DNA of 64,000 nt. It comes from Dysidea avara (Eukaryota > Porifera > Demospongiae > Dictyoceratida > Dysideidae). Under the pieces are notes generated by a model. The model did not search any database. It saw nothing but the letters and a program-made list of their open reading frames with translations, and was not told the DNA's origin. The stretch covers positions 26,989,555 to 27,053,554 of the forward strand of contig NC_089276.1 of the NCBI RefSeq assembly GCF_963678975.1. The letters are read 5' to 3'. The translations under genes and the position numbers were made by a program. Shown one piece after another: positions 1 to 11,882 of this stretch; the first letter of the stretch is position 1, and the number at the start of each line of letters is the position of its first letter.

Positions 1-1
1 G

Positions 2-80
<79 letters not shown>
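1..80. repeat. (GCCT)n microsatellite
   Basis: About twenty perfect tandem copies of the tetramer GCCT open the window and stop abruptly at position 80. The array may extend to the left of the window. No gene is visible in it. Confidence 0.97.
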
Positions 81-339
81 TCAGATAAGTCTAACTTAAT
101 AACAGCTAAGGATACAGACTTGATTTTTTCACTATTTGATGTCACTTCTTCCATAGATGTGCCTTTTGGCATACCACAGTACATAAAATGCACGCATCAT
201 GGACTTACCTTTGTCCTCCTTTGTGTCCCATTTCGTTTTGCTGACGGTCCAAGGTGTCAGTCGATTTGTGGTTATGTGATACATGGCTTCTCATTTGTAA
301 ACAGGAATCATCCATATTTTCCATGGTGACTGGATTGAT

Positions 340-600
340 TTCAGAGGCATCTTCATTTGTAATGCTGTGTAATGTGCTGATAGTAGGTGAAAGCAAAGCG
401 TAAAGGTCAATAAACTTTTGAGTCAGTAATTGATAGTTGAGGCACACGAATCATCTGTAGTTTTGTGGTTTGCAGAGGCACTTCTCCTGCTGTTCCTCAT
501 TTGTAGTGCTGTGTAATGAGCTGAACATAGCTGAAAGCAAAATGTAAAGGCGCCACTTCACTTTAGAGTCAGTAATTGATAGCTGAGATGCACGTTCAGG
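340..600 (-). repeat. Tandemly duplicated ~115-bp block, possibly exonic
   Basis: The block at about 342-451 recurs, diverged, at about 474-592. Both share the stretches reading GAGTCAGTAATTGATAG and GCTGTGTAATG. On the minus strand both can be read as related peptides (ending LHSITNE and LHSTTNE), but in different frames. An open frame of 80 codons runs from 447 down to 205 and ends beside a good splice donor (GTAAGT) on the minus strand near 207. This may be a decayed duplicated exon. I do not recognise the protein. Confidence 0.35.
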
Positions 601-663
601 TGAAAACATTAAGTCTGGTACCATCCTTTCTTTCGATGCAGTTTACCGGTCATAATAATGTTA

Positions 664-884
664 CAAATTAGGAATTTTTTAAGTTCGATCAGGGATCACA
701 GAAAAAGTACAGGGAAACAAGGGAGGTCTCCTACACCTGCAAATATACTAGTGAACATTTAATCCCTAATTCAGTCATGGGTATTGAATTAGGGATTAAA
801 TGTTCACTAGTATATCTGCAGGTGCAGGCAACCTCATTTATTTCCTTACTTTTTTCTATGATCCCTTAAAATTCCTAATTTTTC
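664..884. mobile_element. MITE-like inverted-repeat element
   Basis: Two arms of about 100 bp face each other around a short centre near 775-783. They share TGAATTAGGGATTAAATG, ACTAGTATAT and outer ends reading AATTAGGAATTTT. No coding capacity is visible. A related single arm lies at 17562-17685, so this is a dispersed non-autonomous family and not a one-off hairpin. No target-site duplication was clear. Confidence 0.7.
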
Positions 885-1140
885 ATTATACTTGTAAGTA
901 CCATAAAGTGGCTATAGGCCACTATAGGATATATTGTATGGTCTAACACATGTGTGGACACTGAACACCTTTCAAACACTTGTAGCTATCAAGAATAAAT
1001 AATGGAAATTATTTACTCTTATGTAGTCCTAAAGTGTCTGGAAGAGGGAGTGTTCCAAATTTAATATTGCAACTCTATAAGTTAGTATAACAAGTTAGTA
1101 TAACACTGCAGTAATACTAAAGTCATTTCTTGTACAGCAG

Positions 1141-3364
1141 TCAGCGGAAGTTGATGATGATGAAGCTGGTGTTGTTATTGAGGCTGCTCACTTTGAGATG
1201 CCTTATGAGGTTGTAAGAGTAGGTGAGTACCTGTGTACACTGGGAGTGTGTATGATATGCATGCACATTTTGTGGAAGCCAATGACTGTTTTTCAAGGAC
1301 AGATGCATAGTTATGGTACCGCTCAAATGCAATGTTGTCTTGTGAGAGTGGTTAAAAAACTTGCTAATTAAATGGCGTGGCACCTGTTTCATTCACAAGT
1401 ATTCATCCCATTTCGTTTGGGATCGAGCGAAACAGGTGCCACGCCCTTTAAATAGCAAGTTTTTAAATCACTCACACTCTCGCTAGACAATGCTGTGTTT
1501 GAGTGGTACTGCACATGTTGGATCATTTGCACAAATAAAGTTAATCTTCTAAGATTATTGTTGTATAAAGACTAATTAGCTTGTTAATATTCTATAGTAG
1601 TAGGGCTGTGCTACTCATAGTAGGGCTGTGCTACTCATAGTAGGGCTGTGCTACTCATAGTAGGGCTGTGCTACTCATAGTAGGGCTGTGCTACTCATAG
1701 TAGGACTGTGCTACTCATAGTAGGGCTGTGCTACTCATAGTAGGGCTGTGCTACTCATAGTAGGGCTGTGCTACTCATAGTAGGGCTGTGCTACTCATAG
1801 TAGGGCTGTGCTACTCATAGTAGGGCTGTGCTACTCATAGTAGGGCTGTGCTACTCATAGTAGGGCTGTGCTACTCATAGTAGGGCTGTGCTACTCATAG
1901 TAGGGCTGTGCTACTCATAGTAGGACTGTGCTACTCATAGTAGGGCTGTGCTACTCATAGTAGGGCTGTGCTACTCATAGTAGGGCTGTGCTACTCATAG
2001 TAGGGCTGTGCTACTCATAGTAGGGCTGTGCTACTCATAGTAGGGCTGTGCTACTCATAGTAGGGCTGTGCTACTCATAGTAGGGCTGTGCTACTCATAG
2101 TAGGGCTGTGCTACTCATAGTAGGGCTGTGCTACTCATAGTAGGGCTGTGCTACTCATAGTAGGGCTGTGCTACTCATAGTAGGGCTGTGCTACTCATAG
2201 TAGGGCTGTGCTACCATAGTGGTCCTTCATGTCAGTTTAACTACTTAGCAATGACTCTACTCAGCAATGACTCACATGCTTGACTACCCATCTATGGAAG
2301 TATCGTGCTACCTTGAGACAATGTTTATGCCATCTTCAATAGTTCACTCACCAAATTTGAGCATAATTGCATCAAGTATTCTTGAAATATGAGCTCTCAC
2401 TTATTTTCTTGATTTTTCAAAAACTACCATATAAATACGTTTTCCAACTGCTTTGAAATTTGGCACATGGAGTTAAAATGCAAAAGCCAACCATGTGCGA
2501 AAAATGTACGATTAAGATATTCTAATATAACAGTCACCTGTTTATGAAATAACAATATGAACAATATGCAAGCAATAAATTGTTTATTGATTGCTGTTTC
2601 TGTAGAAAGGACAACTTTAGGGCTTTCAAATACAAACAGAAGTGATATATATGCCATAACAGCCTAGCTATGAAATGAAAAAGGTGCAATCCCCCCAAAA
2701 GCTAAAGTGAAAATTAGGTCATATCAAAGGTGGCGGTTGTTCATGCCAACATCACAGTTGGACACCAACTTTGATTTCACAGATTCTTTACCCAAACATT
2801 TTACACCTTTCCCCACAGCTTGACTGTTTTGGCATAGATGTATCTCTGTATGCTGTACATAAGTACATATGTACGTGCAGTGTGTGCACACATAGTGTGT
2901 GTGTGTGCGTGTACGTGTGTGTGTGTATACATACCACTTGTTAGTGGTTTGGCTAATGCAGCACCCCTGTGATATTGTTTTAAGATGTCAACCTACAGTA
3001 ATACATTAGTACAATATAATTTTACTGCACACGTGTTTTGTAGGAATTGAAATTGAACTAAAGGAGTCACTAGAAAAATTGAAAGAGATTATTAGACATC
3101 TAAGATTAAAAGAAGGTATGGAGCTCTTTAAATAGCAACATTAATAACATGGTGGATAGTTGATTAACAACAACATTTTCTTGTGGCTAGCTATAGTTGT
3201 TCTCTGGTGAGTTTTTCTGTAGACCTGTAAAAGGGGGGGTATACATGTGTGGCTCATACAAACACGAACTCTGGCCATAGCAAATATGTTCTTGCTGGGT
3301 TCAAATTCTCCATTTTATGTTACATTTATCTCTTCATACAGGGCAATCAGAAGATGTCAAATGA
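1141..3364 (+). CDS. 3' end of an unrecognised protein-coding gene (three exons)
   Basis: Three exons join in frame with GT-AG introns: 1141-1222, 3044-3115 and 3342-3364, the last ending in TGA. Both junctions are phase 1. The peptide starts SAEVDDDEAGVVIEAAHFEM, continues through a charged heptad-like helix (IELKESLEKLKEIIRHLR) and ends QSEDVK. Upstream exons would lie before the window or were not recognised. The second half could form a short coiled coil; I do not recognise the family. The first intron holds a MITE and a 20-bp satellite. A partial copy of the first exon and its donor occurs at 14427-14500, which supports the idea that this is real transcribed sequence caught up in local duplication. 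The three-exon model is by eye only. Confidence 0.5.
1314..1512. mobile_element. MITE, family shared with 50.1 kb
   Basis: Long terminal inverted repeats of about 85 bp begin GGTACCGCTCAAATGCAATG and end in its complement, with internal matches TGGCACCTGTTTC and CTTGCTA. The centre is the near-palindrome around CCCATTTCGTTTGGGAT. A second, more diverged member lies at 50105-50275 in a SWI/SNF intron. No coding capacity. Confidence 0.75.
1597..2214. repeat. 20-bp satellite array, ~31 copies
   Basis: The unit TAGTAGGGCTGTGCTACTCA is repeated about 31 times with almost no variation (two units carry GGACTG in place of GGGCTG). Each unit contains the small inverted repeat GTAG..CTAC. The array is inside the first intron of the gene at 1141-3364. 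The same flank with a single unit is seen near 14929-14980, so the array expanded here. Confidence 0.97.
2590..2845. mobile_element. Diverged copy of the 32.9-kb palindrome family
   Basis: The stretch shares the ordered segments ATACAAA(C/A)AGAAGTGATAT, AAAAAGGTGC, AAAGGTGGCGG and, in inverted orientation, ACAGCTTG(A/G)CTGTTTT with the palindrome at 32911-33234. It is shorter and more decayed and has no open frame of note. Confidence 0.4.
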
Positions 3365-4260
3365 AGTTTTCAACTGTTTATATTTTTATGTAAATATATT
3401 TATCATTCAAATGTATTTATGTGTAATTCTTGAATTCAATAATAATTATTTCACATTTATTCTGGTTTGTTCAACAAATAGTTGCTTAGGTATATTTCTA
3501 TAGTTCTTTATGTTGCTCACTCACAAACTCATTTTAATTATAAATATCTGTTGCAAACTTCTGCTATTTATAAAAGGAAAGCAGAGATACAAGTGACAGC
3601 TTCAGGGTCGGTTGTTTGCAGAGTGTGCAGGTCACTTTCCCAGTCATCAAAAGGTGGCCTAGTCAAGCCTGTTAATACATGTTAACATTATATCATACAT
3701 ATACATTTGTCTTGTTATTACCTGTATCATTTCTTATATGTTACATACAGAGAATCCAATATTGGAATATCATGTGAAGTATAGTGGCCATGCACTCATG
3801 CCACTATTCTTGCGGCTATTAGAGTAGCAAATGCAATGCTAAAATCCTAAAAAAAACTTTATCTTAGTCATGATTATACTGTATAAGGAGATAGGTTACA
3901 CAGTTTAGAGCAGAGAGTCAAAATCTTATCATTAAAATGCTTCTTAGTAGGAGCACATATTAGTACCGAGGTGTCGCCTATATGCTGTGTTGACAGCTGT
4001 ACATGTATCATTGATGAGTATTGATATAGGACAATATCATTCTCTAAGCCTGTAAGATGTACCAATGTCACTAGTTACCTGTACACTGTATGTTTAGTAT
4101 ACATTGTAGTTCACCCTGCTACAAGTAGGATATTGTTATTTATTATTATTAGCACTTTACAGTGACCAGCACTGAAGTTAGGATTACCTAACCTAATTTC
4201 AGGGACTTAGACCTAATGACTTGACTTACTGACTGACAGAAAAGGGGCCAAAGTAAGGAA
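3365..4260. other. No clear gene
   Basis: AT-rich sequence follows the stop codon at 3364. A short open segment at about 3575-3685 (ending GLVKPVNTC) is preceded by a possible acceptor, but nothing supports it further. Confidence 0.4.
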
Positions 4261-4264
4261 AAAA

Positions 4265-4325
4265 ATCCCTCCAACCCCAGGATTCGAACTGCAGGTCACC
4301 CAATGTCTAGTCGGGGCCACACTCA
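4265..4325 (-). mobile_element. tRNA-like SINE head (fragment)
   Basis: Read on the minus strand, the stretch has an A-box-like TGGCCCCGACTAG followed about 25 bp later by a B-box-like AGTTCGAATCC, as expected for a Pol III internal promoter derived from a tRNA. It cannot fold as an obvious intact tRNA cloverleaf, so a tRNA-derived SINE remnant is the better reading. Confidence 0.4.
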
Positions 4326-4379
4326 GTCTTCCTCCAGGAGGGATGGATTTTCTTCCTTAAACCTAAAGTATTTATTATG

Positions 4380-5335
4380 AGTGCAGGTATGGGCTACAAC
4401 TTTTATCCCACACTTTAAAACACTTGTCATAACATGACAACTGCAAAATAATCAAAGTGTTGATAACAGTGACATTCTACGTGTTATATGACACACCTTC
4501 TATCCCACGCTGAAGCATGTGACATTATAAACAATGAGGCTAGATAAATGTTAAACAAGTAAGTTAATTTTGTATGGCAAAATGGATTCATTTTCAATTG
4601 ATCCAGCAAAGATTTCTCATGCTGTCTAACTTCCATTCCCTGGGCCATTTAGCTATCATATACTCCACTAGTCAGTTTATCTTTGATGTGTGACTTCAGT
4701 GGAATGAAAATTAACACATTTACAACACAAGTATAGTGTAATAGAGAAAGTTGTGGATGTGAGGGGTAGCTCATCAGGGCACAGAATATAGCAGGAGATT
4801 GCTATAGTACTTCTAGTTTTCATGTATTAAACTTCATCAGAATTTCATCTCAACTATAACATCTTTTATTATCTTTTCCTTTGTTAATTATTCTGAACTA
4901 TATTTGTGCATGGCAAGGAAGAACAGCAGTTGCCATTCATTAGCTAAAGGTCCAAACTATTATAGACCATTATAAAGAAAATTTTTCACAAATCAAAAGC
5001 TTTTACCAAAATACTTGAACAGAAAGTAATAAATTATGGTGCCCACATGTTACTACACTCAACAGTTCACCCATCAGTACTCCTGTTGATGCTTAGGTAT
5101 AATTATATAGAATTTACAAATTTTTATCCTCTACATCACTTGCCATCTTTAAGCACCTAATAGCTACACTAACATGTAACAGCTGAATGGGTAGAATTAA
5201 CTTTTACCAATTATTTTAACTTGTGTCAGTGTTTCACACATCTAGCTATTACACGTGATCACAAGTTACAAGGATTTGTATGATGGATGTGTACATGATC
5301 GTCTCATGTGATACTGTGACAAATTAAAGATTTCA
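4380..5335. other. Nothing recognised
   Basis: AT-rich sequence with no long open frame, no clear inverted repeat and no tandem array that I could see. Confidence 0.4.
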
Positions 5336-5626
5336 TTATGCTATGAGTGCTGACAACCTCCAATATATACCTTCAGGGATAATAACTTTTTGTTGCCTGC
5401 TGTATTGGCTCACTCTGCATTTCTGACCGGATTTTGGAAAATCAGCTTTAATGTCGAATGCAGAGAAGATTACAGATCCTGGCTGCTGTGGCTCCTCTGG
5501 CGCATGTCTAGACTGCATGTTGCTGGGGATCAAGTCACTACTGGGTCTGGGATTTTTTTCTGCATTCTTCAACATTTCAGTTACATGTTTATGACTCCCT
5601 GTATTCACAGGCTTTAGCCTTCTCAC
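5336..5626 (-). CDS. Open frame of 96 codons, unrecognised
   Basis: A minus-strand frame from ATG at 5626 to a stop at 5336. It is rich in K, P, S and Q and looks hydrophilic, with no hydrophobic segment or known motif. Its 5' flank (about 5600-5655) shares roughly 50 bp with 34848-34900, where it appears as an insertion in glycosyltransferase copy B. This could be an exon, or coding-like sequence by chance. Confidence 0.2.
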   Translation of the reverse strand: MRRLKPVNTGSHKHVTEMLKNAEKNPRPSSDLIPSNMQSRHAPEEPQQPGSVIFSAFDIKADFPKSGQKCRVSQYSRQQKVIIPEGIYWRLSALIA

Positions 5627-5763
5627 AGGTCCCTAGTGGGATAGCATTTAATAAATAATGCCAACATTAATTTTTACAACTCAAATATTTATGCTCAAAT
5701 TGAGGCATTCCAAACTACCAATCAGCTTTACAATGGTTAGAATCATTAGTCAGTACCTTGAAT

Positions 5764-6003
5764 TACAACAAATTCTGTGAAATATTTTAAATTACAACAA
5801 ATTCTGTGAATATTTTAACAAATTCTGTGAAATATTTTAAATTACAACAAAATTATGTGAAATATTTTAACAAATTCTGTGAAATATTTCAAATTCTGTA
5901 AAATAGTTTAACAAATTCTGTGAAATATTTTAAATTACAACAAATTCTGTAAAATATTTTAAAATTCTGTAAAATATTTTAACAAATTCTGTGAAATATT
6001 TTA
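5764..6003. repeat. AT-rich tandem array
   Basis: Irregular tandem copies of two interleaved modules, ACAAATTCTGTGAAATATTT and TAAATTACA, fill about 240 bp. Spacing varies because individual modules are lost or shortened. Confidence 0.85.
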
Positions 6004-6397
6004 AGAGGTGCATAAGTGTTCTAATGGTGACACAACTGTGACATCAATGTAGTGGCACTGTAGGTAAGTGATATAGGGGCTAAAAAGGAGAGATTATATT
6101 CACGTATGAGATTTAATGTTAAACCAGGAAACACAGCTTTGTAAATACTCAAATGCAAAAATGTGTGTATACTAGAGTAGCTAATGCTTTACCAATGAAC
6201 ATTGTTTTATCACCTGACATCGAAATTTCAAAGACAGATACCTAAGACAGGCTAAATCATCATTTTGCAATCGCTACATAAAATAGGTCAACTGTAATTA
6301 CTGTATTATGTATGTGATACTCACAATACAGGTTCGGTGTATATAGAAATTGTACATGTAAAACAATTACAATTGCGTTATAGCAGTATAAAAAATG

Positions 6398-9300
6398 TCA
6401 AGTGATAATAATTTGAAGACGATGATTGTCACTCTCTGAAACAAAGATAGTACCAACACTGTTGACTGCTATACCATTGATGTCATTAAATTGTCCTCTT
6501 TGATTTCCTTTAGTTCCAAACTTAGTAATCAACTGGTGGGTGGGGCTGAACACTGTGAACATGTGATCACTATCAATTATTATATAATCATTGGGATAAA
6601 TGACAATAGGCTTGTTACAGCTGATCTTCTTAACAAAGTGACCATCTTCACTAAGCATACTTATTCTCCTACCATTAAAGTTAGTCACATATACTTGATT
6701 GCTGCTGTCCACAGCAATGTAACATGGATCCTGAACTGTCCTGGATTAGGTCCTTTGGAACCAAATTTAAATAGAAATGTGTCACGGTTCTTGTTATCAA
6801 AGACTTGAACTCTGCAATTATCAACATCCACAACATTTAACAAACCTTTCTATTAAATTTTAGTCCTTGAGGATGATTGAATTGACCATCTCCACTGCCA
6901 TAGCAGCCAAACTTTGATAGATAGACTCCTTGTAGAGTAAACTTCTTCACCACATAGTAGTCAAACTCATAGACTGCTATCACATCTTGACCTATACAGC
7001 TACACTTACAGGTTTGTTCAGTTTACTATCTCCACTTGCTTGACCAAATATCCTCAGTTATCACTATATCATGATTGTCTCTGTCTACTATGACAATGTC
7101 ATCATCCTTTGTCACAGCTACACTGCATTAGATGGTTTAAATGTTTTCTCCTAACAAGCAAGAGATAGCTATCATTGGTAAAATAAACAGCCAACCATTG
7201 CAACAAATATGCACACCCTGGGCTCTTGGGCTCCTTCGATAGGACAAAATGTCTTTATCCAAGTTGTTTCTTATGTTGCAGTAACACTTGCACATGACGT
7301 TCAGAGGCAGTCTGCATGTTGCTCTAGTGATTAGCTTTGCACCCTTCCCAGTGGACATAATTACATGCATGGGGAAGTCACCACTTGGAATTCGTGTCCT
7401 TTGTACAGTTTAAGGTAATTTTAACCATGATGGATTAGTGGCTATGTAATGACAGCCATTATGAATCGTTTATGTGGACAAAGAAGATGGAAAGACCTGC
7501 TGTCAGGCACGGTTCTAGAGGAATTTCACTGGTTTCTGGAAACCAGTCAGCTTTTTGAAATGACTGAAAATGCTAGCTCGTTTATCATGCTACACCAAAT
7601 AGAGTAGAAATTCCAAGAATCAAATGTCTGGATCTTCCAATGTGTCAACATTGCTATGATCTGGTATGTTACTCTTCTCTTTCTACAAATGTTCTCCCTG
7701 ACTGCTGTGGTAGTTGGAAGTGATGAACTGAACAATGGAGATACCTAGGAGGAAATAGCTCAAAAAGAAAAGTCTTATGAGGCTATCTAAACAACAGGAG
7801 CAAGGGTACACGGTGCTTGTTTGTCGTTATACACTCGCTTTCAGGCATCAGTACACGTGGAGGTTTAGAGGCTTGTCACACTATAGTGGATAAGAATCCC
7901 ATGTACAGTGGATAGAAGCTGTTGGTTATTACTGAAGGATAAAGAGCTTGAACGTTATTGGTTACAATGGTGTACGGCAGGAAATAAAGTAGCTACAGCT
8001 CTTCCCAGTGGCACCAGGATTACTGTGCTGACTTTTTTGTCTGACTGCCAGCCAGTTGCAAGGCTGGAGGCCAAACGAAGCAGTGCATGGCCACCATTTT
8101 ACGCCACAATAACAAACTCACCACTGGGATGTGCCTTTTGGAGTTCCAACAAGCGTGGGCCCTCTGTACCTGGTCTTTCCTTTTATCTTCATTCAGGCTG
8201 TCTTCGTCCTTCTTCATGCACTTTGAGGTACTGTCAACACTTTCCTTGAGCAGCATATTTAGGCGCCATAAACTTGTTTAAGCGTTAATGCTCAGTAGAT
8301 ACCAGTAACTTCACGATAGGTTTAATACCACACCCATTCAACCACGCCTACTAATGCAATCTTGGTTGATCATGATGACACACTATGCCACATCCCTGGA
8401 GACCCTAATAAAGCAGTCACCCTAATAGAACAGTCACGCGTGTACAACTGTATGCCGTTGCTTGGATCCCTATTTCATTTTTAAAATAATAATTTTCAAT
8501 ATACTATGTGACTACAGATATCATCTCACTTAAATGGACTCCCAGGAATAGGCTCTTCTCCCACTTGTACAGACACAGTATGACTTACACCAAATTTACA
8601 AACATATGAAGCCTCATAGCTCCCACCACCAATCTCTCAGATAGTAGCTGCCTCAGTGACCTAATATTGTACAAGTACTTCTAACTCTTTGGAATTGCAA
8701 ATGTTATTACCTAAGGATCCTCAAGTTGCACTGTAAATGAATTTTTCTTGCGAGTAAAAGATACCTTTCCTTTCAAGCCAGTGGTATAACATTTCTGACC
8801 CTCACAAAATGATCCCACCCTGGAAATTAGATGAGCTACTTTATCCACACCTTTGAGGTTGATTGGGACTTGCTCCTTTAAGATGGGACTTAGATTTGTA
8901 TTGCTTTCCATTTCTTTCAGAGTATCTCTTCGCTCCAACATTGATCTTTTCATGGCCAACACATCCTTGTTAACACCTCGTTGTAGTTGGTCATTGATGA
9001 AACTCCAGCAGCTCTTCAACTGGCTTAATAAGAAACACATAGTTTATTTTCCTGTATTGTTAAGCCTTTATCCTTTCCCTCCGTATCCTGTGTGATCTGT
9101 TGTTGTAACCGTCTCTTTCGTTCATCTAGGACAGCATGGAGGGTATGAAAGGCATCATCCAACCTGTGCAAGTTTTCGTCTTTTCCGTTCTTCACATCTT
9201 GTTTTTTGCTCTTTATATTCTATTGATGGCTCCTAATACTTTCGTATATTAGTTGCTGGATACCAGGAAGAGTTTCCTTCAACATCTTCTCACCATCTAC

Positions 9301-9402
9301 AACATCAGAGATCACATCATAGTCATGGTCCTTGCGTTTCTTGATGATGCAGTCTCCACAGATCAACACCTCTTCACACCTGCAGTACAACAGGAACTCC
9401 AT
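6398..9402 (-). pseudogene. Decayed TRIM/NHL-repeat protein gene
   Basis: On the minus strand the order matches a TRIM protein lacking its RING. A B-box-like zinc finger lies at 9402-9220 (LICGDC then KRKDHDYDVI), then a charged coiled coil at about 9215-8710 (DERKRRLQQQI, RSMLERRDTLKEM), and C-terminal NHL repeats at about 7370-6398. The last NHL repeat reads GQFNDINGIAVNSVGTIFVS with SDNHRLQI. Reading frames are broken: an in-frame TAG follows YESIRSHQ, a frame change lies near 9030, and there are further shifts within the NHL part near 6720-6840. An unrelated insert (about 7420-8700) splits the coiled coil from the NHL part. TRIM-NHL proteins usually act as E3 ligases or RNA-binding regulators; this copy probably cannot. 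An unusual intron structure could explain some breaks. Confidence 0.65.
8123..8256 (-). other. Dispersed first-exon repeat (MLLKESV type)
   Basis: On the minus strand an ATG at 8256 opens a frame beginning MLLKESVDSTSKCMKKDEDS and reaching SKRHIPV beside a GTGAGT donor at about 8122. The same ATG, charged peptide, donor and about 100 bp of flank on both sides occur on the plus strand at 63658-63808. The conserved donor and start suggest a copied 5' exon, either of a multi-copy gene or of a mobile element promoter. Here it lies inside the broken TRIM/NHL gene. Confidence 0.45.
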
Positions 9403-9526
9403 GGTTCCAGCCGAGGTTCCAGCTCACTTAGCAATCAGCGCGCATTGTATATATTTGTTTTCGATTACGCGCTCGCTACAATTATATTATGCTACTTACG
9501 ATATCTCGACGTGTGGTTTGCTGAAG
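9403..9526. promoter_or_regulatory. Short divergent spacer
   Basis: About 120 bp separate the TRIM-like start on the minus strand from the glycosyltransferase copy A start on the plus strand. The 30 bp before the copy A ATG (CTCGACGTGTGGTTTGCTG) is repeated before the copy B ATG (CTCGACGTGTAGTTTGCTG at 22102-22120). This marks a shared 5' leader. No TATA box was evident. Confidence 0.35.
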
Positions 9527-11829
9527 ATGTTCGTAGCAATGCGTCGCTTAGCGGTGGTTGTGATCATATTGTGTTTACTTGTAATCGGCAGAGGAATCTA
9601 CTTACTTAACCAGAATCGTAAGAAAATACCCTGTAGCGCTTAATAATAAATAGTGTGTAAGTGGACACCTTCAGGCTTTGCCTTTTGTGTATGCCTTCCT
9701 GTTTGGTAAAATTGATAATAATTGAATAAGGAGCATTTAACGACAAAATTACTCAAATACTGTCAACTGAATGTACAGCTTTATTAAATGTATAGTTTAA
9801 AAAACAAGCCCCTCCCTTCTAGAGTGACATGTGCTACAACATGTACAAAGGGCCAATGTGTATTAGGTGTGTATTGGTTTGTAGGTCACCCTGCAGTGAG
9901 TGTTACAGATGTTCAGGATCTCTGGATAGCTGGTAATAAGTCACCAGCACTGCCTGCCAGTGTACATGTGGTATATAAGAAGACAACTATCACCCCTCCA
10001 GGTTGTGTGTGTGTGTGTGTTGCGCAGATGTGTACTTGCATGCATATATGTGTGGGGGTATGTTACTGCACAGGTCAGTTTTAAGTATGTAGTTTAAACA
10101 TTAACGGATTAAATTGCCCTGCTATGTGTCTCAGGGTTTTGAAACACATGTGTAATATCTACTTTACCACTCACTACATGCACGATCACCTAGTCCACTC
10201 AGAGGGGGGATTAATTTTGGTGGCAAACTTGACCTCCCATATGAATCACCGCAGAGTGTCTGATTGTGTACTATCTAATATAGGTGGAGGTCTCTGGCAC
10301 TTGATCAGAGGTTTTGTATGCCAGATACTCTAATAGAGCATTCAAATACTTTCATATAATTCTTTTGAGTCATCTGATATGATGGTACTATCCGAGTAAA
10401 TATTAAAAAGTGCATTGGGCACAAGACTAGTAGAGGTGCACCGATATAAATATCGGTATCGGTAAACAGTTGACTTTGTAGCAGATATTTCACTTAAGTG
10501 CTATAATTGCTTTTTGTATGCTTGATCTTGTAGCACTGTGGGTAAATCATAAAGCTAAAGATGCTAACAAGTGTTTTAAAGTGGCCAATTCCAGACCTTT
10601 TCATTGCACCATTTCACAAGTCTTTTTTTACAAAAATATTTTGGCAACTACCTTTTTAACTTTTTCATCATAATGTTTTGTAGTTTCATACTAAAACCTA
10701 TTATGTTCAACCTAACACTAAGAATGTCAGTATTGATATCGGAATCGGTAATTTTGTAGCTAATATATTGGTAATTGGTATTTCCATATCAGTGCACCTC
10801 TAGTTACAGGCAAACCTTTACAATTTGAAAGACTAAAGAGGCAGAGGAGGTTGGCAACAATTAAGCATCTTTAGAAATTAATTATGCAAACGTCAATATT
10901 CTGGGATGAAACAAAATGTGTGGAACATGTAACAAAGTGTGATATCATTGTGTTGTTCACAAGATTATACATACCCGGTTAGTGCTAGAAATACATGTCA
11001 AATAGAGTTATATAATTTTCACCTCAAAATCTTGGGTCTTTTACAAAACAAACTAGTGCTTATAAGAAGCTCAATCCGTATATCGAACGACCCCCTGTCA
11101 CCCCTTCTGTTTGCTAGTTTTTGTATTGTTACTATTGAGGCTCATGTGAAATTTCAATCCAAAATATGCAATTAAGGTTATATTTTAAAGTAGCGCTTAA
11201 AGCACTGCCAACCTCCTCTGACTAAGAGGTGTGCACTGTACACATAAGTATGACTGTTCTATTAGAGTGGTTGACTGCTTCATTAGTGTCTACTGGTCAT
11301 TGCCTCAACAGTATTCAGGTAAGAGTTCCGATTCAAACTAGGGTGGAGGGCATGAAGCTGTACATGCAAACTTCAGTTAGTATTTGTGTTCAAATTTGGA
11401 TGTGTTTATAACAACACCCTTCTTGTTGCACATTTATAAGGCAGAAAGCAAATGAGCAAAGCAGTGGCTCAATGGTTACAAACCTTGGCTAGTGGTCTGG
11501 AAGTCCAAGGTAAGTGTTCCCTTTACTCAATTTTTGTTACAGTTTCTGGTTAATAAAAGTAGTGGTGAGAGAACCCCCAACCTTCCTATTTTCTGCAAGA
11601 GTGTGCTACCATTCCTTGCTAGTGCACACAGTCAAGGGATGGGGATTAAATTTGGCAGATAGGGGAATCATTGTATTTGTGGCTATGATTGATCCTGGGG
11701 ACCAATTTGGTAGGGGATCAAATTTTCATTAATAATTATAATAAGCCACACACAAGCACACGCACGCACACACTACACACACACACACACAAGCACACAC
11801 ACACAAGCACACACACACACACACACACA

Positions 11830-11882
<53 letters not shown>

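Noticed and set aside
1597..2214. CRISPR-like array at the 20-bp satellite
   Set aside because: Direct head-to-tail units with no spacers; plain satellite.
11460..11510. tRNA-like GTGGCTCAATGGTTA segment in copy A intron 2
   Set aside because: The A-box looks good, but there is no convincing B-box at the right distance. Left uncalled.
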